Source: JANNYA01 sp031422315 | GTDB lineage: Bacteria > Pseudomonadota > Gammaproteobacteria > Xanthomonadales > SZUA-5 | DNA length: 64,000 nucleotides | Assembly (NCBI GenBank): GCA_031422315.1 | Contig: JANOQN010000085.1 | Coordinates: 82,513-146,512 of the forward strand | Direction: 5' to 3' | In this document: positions 17,598 to 26,580 of the stretch, one piece after another | Layout: every line of letters begins with the position of its first letter | Numbering within the stretch: the stretch's first letter is position 1 | Position numbers and translations under genes: made by a program | The notes under the pieces: model-generated | Databases searched by the model: none | Told to the model about the DNA's origin: nothing | What the model saw: only the letters and a program-made list of their open reading frames with translations

Positions 17598-19572
17598 TGG
17601 TCAAAAAATCCGCGCTGCGCTCGTCTTTCAAGCCGTACAGCTTGGGCAGCATCTGCGAACGGCGCTTGCCGAAGCGGGCATTGATGTCGTTGCGGAATCG
17701 ACCGCAAAATCGCTGGCAACCTCTGGATTCAACGCGACGCTCGATGTTTTCGTCGTCAATCTTGATCCTGAGTTAGAGGATCATCTAGACGAAGTCTCGG
17801 ATTTGCTTGATCGCTACGAAAGGCCGGTCATCTTTAATGATGGCGCGGCGTCGTCTGGCCTTGCAGGCTGGGACCAAGCGCGCTGGGCGCGGCATCTTGC
17901 GTCGAAAATCCGAGGTGAGCTTGATTCGCATCCGCCGAGGCCGATTGACGCTACCTACATTCCCGACCAGCCCAAGCCGAAGGCCAAACCCGCGCCCAGC
18001 CCACCAGTGGCTACCGTGCTGGCACCGAGCAAACCGCTGTCTGCGACTATGGAGCTACCGAAATTCGAGCTGCCAGTTCAAGCGCCTTTGAACGCAAACT
18101 TCGATAATGTTCCAGACGCATTGATAGCGGATTTTGATCTACCTGAATTGCCCAATAGTGCTGCTGAGACCTTCGATCTAAAAGAAGCTGATTTTGGTTG
18201 GGACGAGTTAGATGCGCTCGCCCCAGACCCAATCGCCTTGGTCGCTGCGCCCGTCGTTGAGGCAGACTTTTTCGATTTGCCTGATTTTGAACTCGCGCTG
18301 GAACCCGAGGTTGATGCGCCTGATGAGTTTGAAACGCTGCTTCGCTCGCAAAAGAACGAGTCCATTCCTGCACCGATAGCCCCCATAGTTGCGGCAAAAG
18401 CGCCCGTTGTCAGTGCTGCCGACACCAGCGCTGCCGACAGCCTCAAATCCGCGCCAATGGAATGGTCACTCGAGCCATTAGATTCGGAAGATTTTGCCGC
18501 GCCGATTGCACCAATCTCTGGCCGGGCGTCGTTCGTTGTAAAAGACGCTGCTTTGCCTATCGGTGCTAAACCGGAAGCGAAGCCTGTTGTGCAGTCGCTC
18601 GACGTTTTGGATGAACTCGCGGACTTAGATTTCTTCGCTGACATGCCGCAGACACCCGAGGCATCGCCTTCAAGTACCCCAAATGTTCAAAATCAATCGC
18701 GAGAGCCGAGCGCTCCACAGAGTTCGCAAAGTCTTGACCAGCTATTTGCAGACCTTGATGACATAAGCTTCGATGCTAGCGAGCCATTGACTTCAAGCGC
18801 TGCGAGTTCGGGCGTTTCTGAAAGCACGAGTTTTGTCGATGATTTTGATTTCGATATGGACGTCCAAGCACCGGCGCCAATGCAGTCCAATGCGTTGCAA
18901 TCGAGTTCTAAAGACGCCCCGTCGAGCGATATTGCCAATTTTGACAGCCTTTTTTCGACTGGCACATTGCCAGAAGACCACGCTGCGGATGGTTCGAGTG
19001 TTGGCCCCGCAAAGGTGTATGTATTGGGCGCTTCAATTGGCGGACCTGAAGCCGTCAAAACATTCCTATCAAAACTTAAGCCAGGAATTTCAGCGGCGTT
19101 CGTGTTAGCTCAGCATATGGGCGCTGAATTTTTAGAATTGATGGCTGGACAGCTGTCCAAATCTTCTGCATTGCCGGTCAAATTGGCGCAAGAGGGCGTT
19201 TTGCTGCGCGAATCTGAGGTTGTGGTTGTGCCCGTCAACAAGCGCTTCATGATTGATGCGGCAGGAAATGTTGAATTTCAAGAAAACTTTGATGAATCCC
19301 CCTACAGCCCGTCCATTGATCAAGTCATGTCAGACATGAGTGATCGGTTTGGTAATCGCTGCGTAGGTATTATTTTCTCAGGTATGGCGAGCGATGCCAT
19401 CGAAGGCTCGAAAATTATTGCCAGCCGAGGCGGCAAAGTGTGGGTGCAAGATCCAGCAACCTGCGTGATCAGCTCGATGATCGACGGTGCGCAAGCGGCT
19501 GGCGTTGTAAGTTATGTCGGCGCACCGGAACAGCTTGCGGATCATGTGCTTGAAGATCTTGGTATGCGTTAG
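17581..19572 (+). CDS. chpB: Chemosensory methylesterase ChpB with long acidic linker
   Basis: A CheB-type glutamate methylesterase that would remove methyl groups from PilJ. The C-terminal domain (about residues 475-660) has the catalytic triad S485 (GASIGGP), H512 (AQHMG) and D605 (GMASDAIEG) at CheB-like spacings. The N-terminal 115 residues look like a receiver fold, but the acidic pair is lost (ALVFQAV) and the phosphoacceptor Asp is Asn (VVNLDPE). It is therefore a pseudo-receiver, so control by phosphorylation is unlikely. Between them lies a linker of about 350 residues rich in Asp, Pro and Ala, with repeated Asp-Phe/Leu motifs. This makes the protein 663 aa, about twice the usual length. 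The start (ATG 17581, GGAG upstream) overlaps chpA. No pilK methyltransferase is present nearby. Confidence 0.9.
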   Translation: MAEKLSGQKIRAALVFQAVQLGQHLRTALAEAGIDVVAESTAKSLATSGFNATLDVFVVNLDPELEDHLDEVSDLLDRYERPVIFNDGAASSGLAGWDQARWARHLASKIRGELDSHPPRPIDATYIPDQPKPKAKPAPSPPVATVLAPSKPLSATMELPKFELPVQAPLNANFDNVPDALIADFDLPELPNSAAETFDLKEADFGWDELDALAPDPIALVAAPVVEADFFDLPDFELALEPEVDAPDEFETLLRSQKNESIPAPIAPIVAAKAPVVSAADTSAADSLKSAPMEWSLEPLDSEDFAAPIAPISGRASFVVKDAALPIGAKPEAKPVVQSLDVLDELADLDFFADMPQTPEASPSSTPNVQNQSREPSAPQSSQSLDQLFADLDDISFDASEPLTSSAASSGVSESTSFVDDFDFDMDVQAPAPMQSNALQSSSKDAPSSDIANFDSLFSTGTLPEDHAADGSSVGPAKVYVLGASIGGPEAVKTFLSKLKPGISAAFVLAQHMGAEFLELMAGQLSKSSALPVKLAQEGVLLRESEVVVVPVNKRFMIDAAGNVEFQENFDESPYSPSIDQVMSDMSDRFGNRCVGIIFSGMASDAIEGSKIIASRGGKVWVQDPATCVISSMIDGAQAAGVVSYVGAPEQLADHVLEDLGMR

Positions 19573-19581
19573 GAGCAATGA

Positions 19582-20061
19582 ATGGCTAACCCAATTGATG
19601 TACAGCAGGAAATTCGCGGGTTATTAATCCCGATAACGAACGGGCGGCTTTTGATGCCCAACGCCAACGTATCTGAAGTGATCACGCTTTCAACGCCTGA
19701 TCGCGTTCCCAATGCGCCAGATTGGCTGCTAGGCCGAGTCAATTGGCGCGGATGGCGTTTGCCTTTGATCTCGTTTTCTCTGCTAGCAGGATTCGCGCTA
19801 GATGAGCGTGCAACCGGCGGCCGCGTCTGCGTGATGAAAGCGCTGCATGGCTATCCCAAGCTGCCGTTTATTGCGATGTTAGCGCAGGGCTTCCCGCGTT
19901 TGACCACAGTTTCGATAGACGCGCTCGTGCAAACCGGCAGCACACTGTCAAATCGGCCAGGCGTCTTGATGGATGCGATGTTGCGAGATGACCAAGTTGT
20001 TATTCCAGATTTGAATTACGTCGAATCGCAGGTTTACGAATCGCTAAATTCGGCGGCGTAA
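19582..20061 (+). CDS. chpC: CheW-like protein ChpC
   Basis: A 159-aa CheW-domain protein (LLIPITNGRLLMPNANVSEVI, then DWLLGRVNWRGWRLPLISF), a second coupling protein of the Pil-Chp array. An AGGAG is placed 10 nt before the ATG, with the chpB stop 9 nt upstream. Its residues differ strongly from PilI, as is usual for ChpC, which is thought to link additional receptors or inputs. It is the last gene of the operon. Confidence 0.88.
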   Translation: MANPIDVQQEIRGLLIPITNGRLLMPNANVSEVITLSTPDRVPNAPDWLLGRVNWRGWRLPLISFSLLAGFALDERATGGRVCVMKALHGYPKLPFIAMLAQGFPRLTTVSIDALVQTGSTLSNRPGVLMDAMLRDDQVVIPDLNYVESQVYESLNSAA

Positions 20062-20095
20062 AGCCAAGTGAGCTAACGAGCAACGCTTCAAATCG

Positions 20096-20119
20096 CCGCC
20101 TACGGGCGGTCTTTTTTTT
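20096..20119 (+). terminator. Terminator of the pil-chp operon
   Basis: Stem CCGCC / GGCGG with loop TACG followed by TC and eight T, 34 nt after the chpC stop. It closes the operon and lies just before the next gene. Confidence 0.8.
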
Positions 20120-20138
20120 GGCTCTGGAATTCCTGTTT

Positions 20139-20642
20139 ATGCTTGCGTGCTTCTCACCAATCGCCGATTTGGACGCTCAGGTGCTCATATTGGGCTCATT
20201 CCCAGGGGTCGCCTCGCTAACCGCAGTGGAATACTACCGGCATCCACGCAATGCCTTTTGGCCGATCATGGCTGAGGTCTTTGGCTTTGATCTGTCAACG
20301 AATTACCCACAGCGATGTGAATACTTAAAAACCAACAAAATCGCGCTCTGGGACGTGATCGCGCAATGTCAGCGCAAGGGCAGTTTGGATAGCGCAATCG
20401 AAATGAAAGAACTCCAATGCAATGATTTTGCGAATTTGCTTGGAGCGCATCCAAAGATCGAGCGAATATTGTTCAACGGTGCCGCAGCTCGGAAGCTTTT
20501 TGAACAGTTTGCGATGCCAATGCTGGCAAATACCCCGGTACCACAATTGTTGACAATGCCATCGACTAGCCCCGCTTTCGCCGCCATGCGTTTTGAAAAA
20601 AAACTTGCGAGCTGGAAAAATGAACTCCGCAAAACCCGCTAA
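20139..20642 (+). CDS. DNA-deoxyinosine glycosylase, uracil-DNA glycosylase superfamily
   Basis: A 167-aa protein with the signature of the hypoxanthine/deoxyinosine-type UDG group: VLILGSFPGVASL, then YYRHPRNAFWPI, later ALWDVIAQCQRKGSLDSAI and a C-terminal MPSTSPAFAAM. It is expected to excise deaminated bases (hypoxanthine) to start base-excision repair in the cytosol. The start chosen is the ATG at 20139 (MLACFSPIAD). A TTG seven codons upstream falls inside the operon terminator and is unlikely. The adjacent genes have unrelated functions. Confidence 0.85.
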   Translation: MLACFSPIADLDAQVLILGSFPGVASLTAVEYYRHPRNAFWPIMAEVFGFDLSTNYPQRCEYLKTNKIALWDVIAQCQRKGSLDSAIEMKELQCNDFANLLGAHPKIERILFNGAAARKLFEQFAMPMLANTPVPQLLTMPSTSPAFAAMRFEKKLASWKNELRKTR

Positions 20643-20893
20643 CACGCTGGTTTCATAATAGTTTCAAACTTAAAGTGTATGGGAGTTCCGAAAAACCCAC
20701 TCAAGTTTTGCGCATTCAATGGCGGATGTTGGTGTGCTGAAAACACAAAATTTGTCAGCATTTTTTTTTGTCAAGCGGCATATCGGCGTCAGGTCAACAA
20801 AACATTCGAATTTAATTAAATTTTTGTGTTGCGCTAGTTTGCATGCACTGGCTACTATCTGAACATTCCCTGGATGCGAAAAAGGAACTGAGC
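20643..20893. other. AT-rich intergenic control region upstream of the lipase gene
   Basis: It holds T-runs, a perfect 14-bp palindrome AATTTAATTAAATT at 20809-20822 and a short TTCGAA palindrome beside it. It is probably the promoter/operator region of the lipase-to-transporter gene group. No gene is seen. Confidence 0.4.
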
Positions 20894-23170
20894 ATGTCGT
20901 CTCACAAAATACTATCTCTCGCGCTGATGTCGGTCATTCTGGGCGCTTGCAGCTCAGGATCGAACAGCCCATCAGTTGGAACTACGCCACCTGGCAACAC
21001 CGGCGGCGGCGTCATCACCGGCGTTATAACCGCTAGATTTGACTCTGCGGTTGGCGCGGTCCCGTTTCCGACTAACTTGCTGCTCAATGGCTCGACTGAC
21101 GTCACCCTCAACCCGCCAGTCGTCAACGCGACTAACTTTGGCGATCCAGCAGTAGCGCTCAGTGCGCTTGATGGTTTTAGCACCAGCGCGCCGTGGTCCA
21201 CCACATTTTCTGTGCCGGTCGATCCTGCAACGGTGGTAGCGGGTCAAACGGTGCGTATGTATGAGGTCACCCGCCAAGCAACAGGCATCGGCATCACCGG
21301 CTTTGTGCGGGAATTGGCACCAGGCACGGAATACGTAACTGCTGTGGTGCCGAGCACTGAAAGTGACCCGCGCTTTGTCACCGGAGCGCGCATCGCAGTT
21401 ATTCCGACTCGCGCACTTGAGCAGCTAAAAACCTACATGGTTGTTGTGACCAAAGGCGTGCGTGATTTACGCGGCAATGATGCAACGCCAGACAGTTCCT
21501 ATTTTCTCGCAAAACGTTTGGCCCCGGTATCGGCCGGCGTGGGTGCGGCATGCGTCAGCTTGGATCCGCTGCTGCCGAACGCCAACGCGTGTGCGCTTGA
21601 GCCAGTGCGGCAATTAGTGAATTCGCAAGAAGCGGTTGCAGTTGCGCGCGGCGTTGCTAGAGACGATATCGTTATTTCTTGGTCCGCCACTACACTTTCA
21701 GTGACGCCAGTGCTAAGCGCAGTTCGAGCAACGCAGACTGCACAGGCGTCGACTATCGTAAGAACGCCATTGAACATCGGTCAGTTGGGTTTGGGTTTGC
21801 CCCCAATTGCTGACGTCTATATCGGCATTACCCCAGTCAACTACTACTTGATTGCGCCCGGTGCAGTGCCTGAGGGTTCTGCTGCAGGTGCTGCCGCTTC
21901 ATCGCCAACGGCGGTTCTGACAGGTTTCTGGCGCGCCAGGCCAAACGGCTATGTTGCGCCTTTTAGTGCATTCGGACTCGATCCAACGTCCACTAACCTC
22001 ACTTTTGCAAATCCGGTGCCAGTTCGAAACTCGGTGCAGAACGTGCCTGTGCTCATGACGATTCCAAACGCCGCAGCTGGCCCAGCTGGCGTCAAACCGG
22101 CAGCTGGATATCCGGTGGTCATTTTTAATCATGGAATTACCCGTAATCGCTCGGATATGTTGGCCGTTTCAGCTACCTATGCGCAGGCCGGATGGGCGGT
22201 GATTGCCATCGATCAGCCATTACACGGCCTTGATCGCACAAGTCCGTTTTACATCGAATCAACTCCGTTCGCAGCGGTTTCTAGCGAACGTACATTTGAT
22301 GTCGATTTGATAAATAACCTCACATCGGCACCCGGTCCGGATGGTAGCGTTGACCCGTCTGGTGCGCATTTTATCAACTTGACCAGCTTGCTAAGCTCAC
22401 GCGATAACAATCGCCAATCGCAAGCGGATTTATTGCAATTGGTGAAAAACCTCAGCGTGATGGACGTTGATGGCGTTGCAGGTCCAGACTTTGATGTCAC
22501 CAGAATTGCCTACACGGGTCAATCTTTGGGCTCGATCAATTTGATTCCTGCAATGGCACTTGAAACGACCGTCAACGTAGGCGTTTTAAATGTCCCAGGC
22601 GGCGGTATTGCAAGGCTATTGAACGGTTCACCAACATTTGGCCCGCGAATACGAGGTGGTCTGCAAGCTGGCGCCGGGTTAGTACAAGGCACAACCAACT
22701 TTGATACCTATTTCACGATTACCCAAACCGCAATCGACGCTGCTGATCCGCTGAACTTTGCGCGCGCCTTAGTCGTTACCGACCGAGTTCTGCTTCAAGA
22801 AGTTGTCGGATCGGTTCCCGCGTCTGATCCTAGCTGCGCGCTTGCAAACGCACAGGGCGCGCCCATCGCTGGCGCACCGGCAGATGGATGCCCAGATGCG
22901 GTCATTCCGAACACCGTCGCTGGTGCCCCGCTTGCGGGTACAGAAGCGCTCATTGCAACCATGGGGTTAACGCCGATTATCGCAACTGTCCAATCTGCGA
23001 CCGGTATACGCGGAGTAACGCGGTTTACTCGCGGCGATCATGGTTCACTGCTGAGCCCAGCGAAAAACGCCGCAGTAACGGGCGAGATGCAAGGCCAAAT
23101 GGCAAGCATGGTGGCATCGGGCGGCACCAGCGTTCGCGTGACCAACACCACCGTTTTGAAAACAAACTAA
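20894..23170 (+). CDS. VolA/Pla-1-type surface lipase lipoprotein
   Basis: A 758-aa lipoprotein. The signal peptide ends in a lipobox (MSVILGAC, Cys about residue 19), so it is anchored to the outer membrane. The C-terminal half has an alpha/beta-hydrolase fold: an oxyanion-type loop (PVVIFNHGITRNRSDM), a nucleophile elbow G-Q-S-L-G (ITRIAYTGQSLGSIN-like, near nt 22520) and a late His (RGDHGSLLSP). The N-terminal half matches the domain found before such lipases in Vibrio VolA and Pla-1. It would release fatty acids from phospho- or lysophospholipids. The start at 20894 has AAAGGA upstream; an ATG at 20843 would bury the signal peptide. It is followed closely by a DUF1302 gene and precedes a lipid-transport-like cluster. 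Confidence 0.82.
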   Translation: MSSHKILSLALMSVILGACSSGSNSPSVGTTPPGNTGGGVITGVITARFDSAVGAVPFPTNLLLNGSTDVTLNPPVVNATNFGDPAVALSALDGFSTSAPWSTTFSVPVDPATVVAGQTVRMYEVTRQATGIGITGFVRELAPGTEYVTAVVPSTESDPRFVTGARIAVIPTRALEQLKTYMVVVTKGVRDLRGNDATPDSSYFLAKRLAPVSAGVGAACVSLDPLLPNANACALEPVRQLVNSQEAVAVARGVARDDIVISWSATTLSVTPVLSAVRATQTAQASTIVRTPLNIGQLGLGLPPIADVYIGITPVNYYLIAPGAVPEGSAAGAAASSPTAVLTGFWRARPNGYVAPFSAFGLDPTSTNLTFANPVPVRNSVQNVPVLMTIPNAAAGPAGVKPAAGYPVVIFNHGITRNRSDMLAVSATYAQAGWAVIAIDQPLHGLDRTSPFYIESTPFAAVSSERTFDVDLINNLTSAPGPDGSVDPSGAHFINLTSLLSSRDNNRQSQADLLQLVKNLSVMDVDGVAGPDFDVTRIAYTGQSLGSINLIPAMALETTVNVGVLNVPGGGIARLLNGSPTFGPRIRGGLQAGAGLVQGTTNFDTYFTITQTAIDAADPLNFARALVVTDRVLLQEVVGSVPASDPSCALANAQGAPIAGAPADGCPDAVIPNTVAGAPLAGTEALIATMGLTPIIATVQSATGIRGVTRFTRGDHGSLLSPAKNAAVTGEMQGQMASMVASGGTSVRVTNTTVLKTN

Positions 23171-23204
23171 GCGCTCTCCAGAGACTCAGACTTAAGGACT
23201 TCGA

Positions 23205-25112
23205 ATGATGAAAACGACCCATCGATCCATACTGACGCGTAAAGCTCTGGTTACTGCACTATGTGCAGGATTTGCCGGTAGCGCGTTCGCTGTTGAATTT
23301 ACCACCGGCGATTTACGTATCAACGTAGACACCAGCCTTTCTTACGGCGTGTCATTTCGTGCGCAAGATCGCGACAACGCTCTAGTCGGCAAATGTAATG
23401 TTGGTGCCTGTGTAGGCTTTTTGCCATCCGGCGCACCAGTGATTCCGCTCACCGCGTTGCCTAATGCTGTTCAGCGCGCAGCGCCCGGTAGATTTTCGAC
23501 CAACAGCGACGACGGTAATTTGCTTTACGACAAAGGCGACGTATTTTCTAACGCCGCAAAAATCACCCAAGAAATTGGCTTCAATTACGGAGAGCAATCC
23601 GGCGGCTTGATTCGCTGGACTGGCTTTTATGATTTCGAAAACAACAAGCGTGATGACATTACCGATCTAGCAAAAACTAAAGTCGGGAAAGACATACTGC
23701 TGCTTGACGCATTTGCTTTCCACAACTTTGACATTGGCTCAAGCCCAGCCTCCGTACGCGTAGGGCGACAAGTTGTTAGCTGGGGCGAAAGTACCTTTAT
23801 CCAGCAGGGTATTAACGTCATCAATCCGATCGACTTATCCAAGCTGCGTATTGCCGGCGCCGAGTTAAAAGAGGCGTTTTTGCCGATTGATATGCTTTGG
23901 GGCAGCGTTTCATTGAGCGAAAACCTGTCGATGGAAGCGCTTTACATGCTCGAATTTGAGCAGACCGAGCCTGAGCCAGCCGGTACATATTTCAGTACCA
24001 ATGATTTTGGATCGCTAGGCGCGCGCTATGTCATGTTGGGCTTTGGATTGACAGATGAGCCGGCAAACTTTGACGCCTGCTTCCGTCCAGGCGTTGCTGG
24101 TTCAACAGATCCAAACATTCTTGACCTGCGAAACGTCGGCGCGGTCGCATCTTGCGCGACTGCTGTGCCACGCTTAGAGGATCGCTACCCAAGCGACAAT
24201 GGTCAATACGGCGCAGCACTGCGATATTTTTCGCCTGAGCTCAATAACACCGAGTTTGCCTTCTATTTCTTGAACTACCACAGCCGACTACCACTTGCGA
24301 GCGGCGTTGCGGTCACGAGCGGTGCGGCCAATTCGGCGCGCTATTTCATCGAATATCCAGATGACATCAAGCTTTACGGCGTTTCCTTTAATACGACACT
24401 AGAAGAGTCTGGCATCGCGATTCAAGGCGAATTGAGCTATCGGCCGAATCAGCCGCTGCAAATCGATGACGTCGAACTGTTGTTTGCCGCGTTGAGCCCG
24501 CTCAATCGTGTAATCGCGCAGCCTTTCAATCGCTTTTACAGCCAATATGGTGATTTGACGCCTGGAAGCTACGTAAAAGGCTGGGATCGCCACGAAATCT
24601 CGCAGCTGCAATACACGCTGACTAAAGTCTTTGGCCCAGGTAACCTCATCGCGGCTGATCAAATTTCGGCGGTTGCGGAGTTTGGATTTACCAAGGTCTG
24701 GGATTTACCAGATCCAAGCGTGCTGCGATATCAAGGGGATGGAACGGATGCTGGCGGTGGAGCAGATTTCCTAACGAACAACTCGCGTAATCCAATCACT
24801 CAAGTTGCTGGCTTCCCGACTTCATTCTCGTGGGGTTATCGCTTGGCAGGCCGCGCTGATTACAACAACTTTATGGGATCAGCCTACACGGTGAGCCCTC
24901 GATTTGCATTCAATCATGACGTCAACGGAATTACGCCGGGCCCAGGTGGCAACTTCCTTGAAGATCGCAAATCACTTACGGTTGGTGTTGAAGCAAACTA
25001 CCTCAATCAATGGTCGACCGATCTGAGCTACACGCGCTTCCATGGTGCGGGTGACTTGAACACGATTAATGATCGCGATTTCATTTCGATCATCGCGAAG
25101 TACGCTTTTTAA
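23205..25112 (+). CDS. DUF1302 outer-membrane protein
   Basis: A 635-aa protein with a Sec signal peptide (cleavage likely after SAFA, about residue 29), followed by a DUF1302 body. The start FTTGDLRINVDTSLSYG, alternating aromatic strands and a C-terminus ending in Phe (FISIIAKYAF) fit an outer-membrane beta barrel. The family is uncharacterised biochemically. It nearly always sits beside DUF1329, YCF48-like and MMPL genes, as here. A channel or receptor for a hydrophobic compound is inferred, not shown. Two ATGs in tandem (23205, 23208) follow an AAGGA site. Confidence 0.85.
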   Translation: MMKTTHRSILTRKALVTALCAGFAGSAFAVEFTTGDLRINVDTSLSYGVSFRAQDRDNALVGKCNVGACVGFLPSGAPVIPLTALPNAVQRAAPGRFSTNSDDGNLLYDKGDVFSNAAKITQEIGFNYGEQSGGLIRWTGFYDFENNKRDDITDLAKTKVGKDILLLDAFAFHNFDIGSSPASVRVGRQVVSWGESTFIQQGINVINPIDLSKLRIAGAELKEAFLPIDMLWGSVSLSENLSMEALYMLEFEQTEPEPAGTYFSTNDFGSLGARYVMLGFGLTDEPANFDACFRPGVAGSTDPNILDLRNVGAVASCATAVPRLEDRYPSDNGQYGAALRYFSPELNNTEFAFYFLNYHSRLPLASGVAVTSGAANSARYFIEYPDDIKLYGVSFNTTLEESGIAIQGELSYRPNQPLQIDDVELLFAALSPLNRVIAQPFNRFYSQYGDLTPGSYVKGWDRHEISQLQYTLTKVFGPGNLIAADQISAVAEFGFTKVWDLPDPSVLRYQGDGTDAGGGADFLTNNSRNPITQVAGFPTSFSWGYRLAGRADYNNFMGSAYTVSPRFAFNHDVNGITPGPGGNFLEDRKSLTVGVEANYLNQWSTDLSYTRFHGAGDLNTINDRDFISIIAKYAF

Positions 25113-25166
25113 TCGCTGGTTCACCTAAACATTCTTTGTAGTACTTTGAAATCGAAGGAGATTTTA

Positions 25167-26519
25167 ATGAAAAAGTTTAAGATTGCCGCTGCAGTTGCAC
25201 TTTCAGTCTCAGCGTTTGCTGCGAACGCTGCCGTTCCCGCTGCGCAAGCGGCGCGATTAGGTGCGGATTTAACGCCGATTGGTGGGGAAAAAGCTGCGAA
25301 TAAGGACGGCTCAATTCCGGCGTGGACCGGCGGTATTACCAAGCCGCCCGCAGGTTACAAAGCCGGTGATCATCACCCAGATCCATTTGCAACCGACAAA
25401 CCGCTCTATACCATTACGGCGGCCAACTTAGCGCAGTACAAGGACAAGCTCACCGCTGGCGCGGTGTCAATGTTTCAGAAGTTTCCGGCATATCGAATGG
25501 CGGTCTATCCAACCCGTAGAAGCTCAGCTATGCAGCAGCGCTTTTATGATGCGACTAAGCGTAACGCTACCACCAGCAAACTTGTTGGCGTAGCGGATGG
25601 TGTAGAAAGTGCGGCAGTTGGCATTCCATTCCCAATTCCACAAAACGGTGCGGAAGTAGTATGGAATCACAAGATGAAGTTCAAAGGACTGTCCGTTTTG
25701 CGCTACAACAATCAAGTTGTGCCGACGGTAACGGGCCAATACACAATGATTCGCGTGCGTGAAGAGCAGCTCGGTTTGTATTGGAAAGAAGGCAACACAT
25801 TGAAAGATATCAACAATGTGCTGCAGTATTTCTTCCAAGTTGTTGAATCACCGGCCCGTTTGGCAGGAAACGCGCTCCTCGTACATGAAACGCTTAATCA
25901 AGCGCTCTCACCGCGTCAAGCTTGGATTTATAATCCCGGTCAACGGCGAGTTCGAAAAGCACCAAACGTCGGCTATGACAATCCAGGCACTGCTTCAGAT
26001 GGACTGCGCACAAACGATATGGCCGATATGTTTAACGGCGCGATGGATCGGTATGACTGGAAACTCGTTGGCAAGAAAGAGCTTATCGTGCCTTACAATT
26101 CCTACAAAGCACATCAGAAAGGTATAGATTTAAATGCCATGGTCAAGCCTGGTCATTTAAACGCGGATTATTTGCGCTATGAGTTGCATCGCGTTTGGGT
26201 GGTGGAAGCTACGCTCAAAGCGGGTCAACGGCATATCAATAAGCGCCGCACGTTTTATTCTGATGAAGATAGCTGGCAAGTGCTCGCAACCGATCATTAC
26301 GATAGTGCCGGTGCGATGTGGCGTGTTTCTGAAGCACACTGCATTAACTACTACGAACAGCCCATACTTTGGTCGACGCTCGAAGTTCATCATGACTTGA
26401 AGAGCGGCCGTTACCTAGCGAGCGGCTTGGACAACAACGAGAAAGTCAATGATTTTTCATTCTTAACTACGCCAGAAAATTTCTCACCGCAAGCGCTGCG
26501 TACCCGCGGCACACGCTAG
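25167..26519 (+). CDS. DUF1329 periplasmic protein (LolA/LolB-like family)
   Basis: A 450-aa protein with a signal peptide ending at FAANA (about residue 21), followed by the DUF1329 signature (AARLGADLTPIGGEKAANKDGSIPAWTGG). The family is annotated as outer-membrane lipoprotein-sorting-like and would act as a periplasmic shuttle for a hydrophobic ligand. Its start has a strong AAGGAG. The frame extends seven codons upstream, but those residues are not signal-like. It follows DUF1302 by 54 nt. The conserved late region (RVWVVEATLKAGQRHINKRRTFYSDEDSW) is complete, so the gene is intact. Confidence 0.87.
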   Translation: MKKFKIAAAVALSVSAFAANAAVPAAQAARLGADLTPIGGEKAANKDGSIPAWTGGITKPPAGYKAGDHHPDPFATDKPLYTITAANLAQYKDKLTAGAVSMFQKFPAYRMAVYPTRRSSAMQQRFYDATKRNATTSKLVGVADGVESAAVGIPFPIPQNGAEVVWNHKMKFKGLSVLRYNNQVVPTVTGQYTMIRVREEQLGLYWKEGNTLKDINNVLQYFFQVVESPARLAGNALLVHETLNQALSPRQAWIYNPGQRRVRKAPNVGYDNPGTASDGLRTNDMADMFNGAMDRYDWKLVGKKELIVPYNSYKAHQKGIDLNAMVKPGHLNADYLRYELHRVWVVEATLKAGQRHINKRRTFYSDEDSWQVLATDHYDSAGAMWRVSEAHCINYYEQPILWSTLEVHHDLKSGRYLASGLDNNEKVNDFSFLTTPENFSPQALRTRGTR

Positions 26520-26580
26520 AGATCATTGCGAACGCTACGCTGTAGAAACGGCGTAGCGTTTGTTGTTTCATCCCGCTTGA

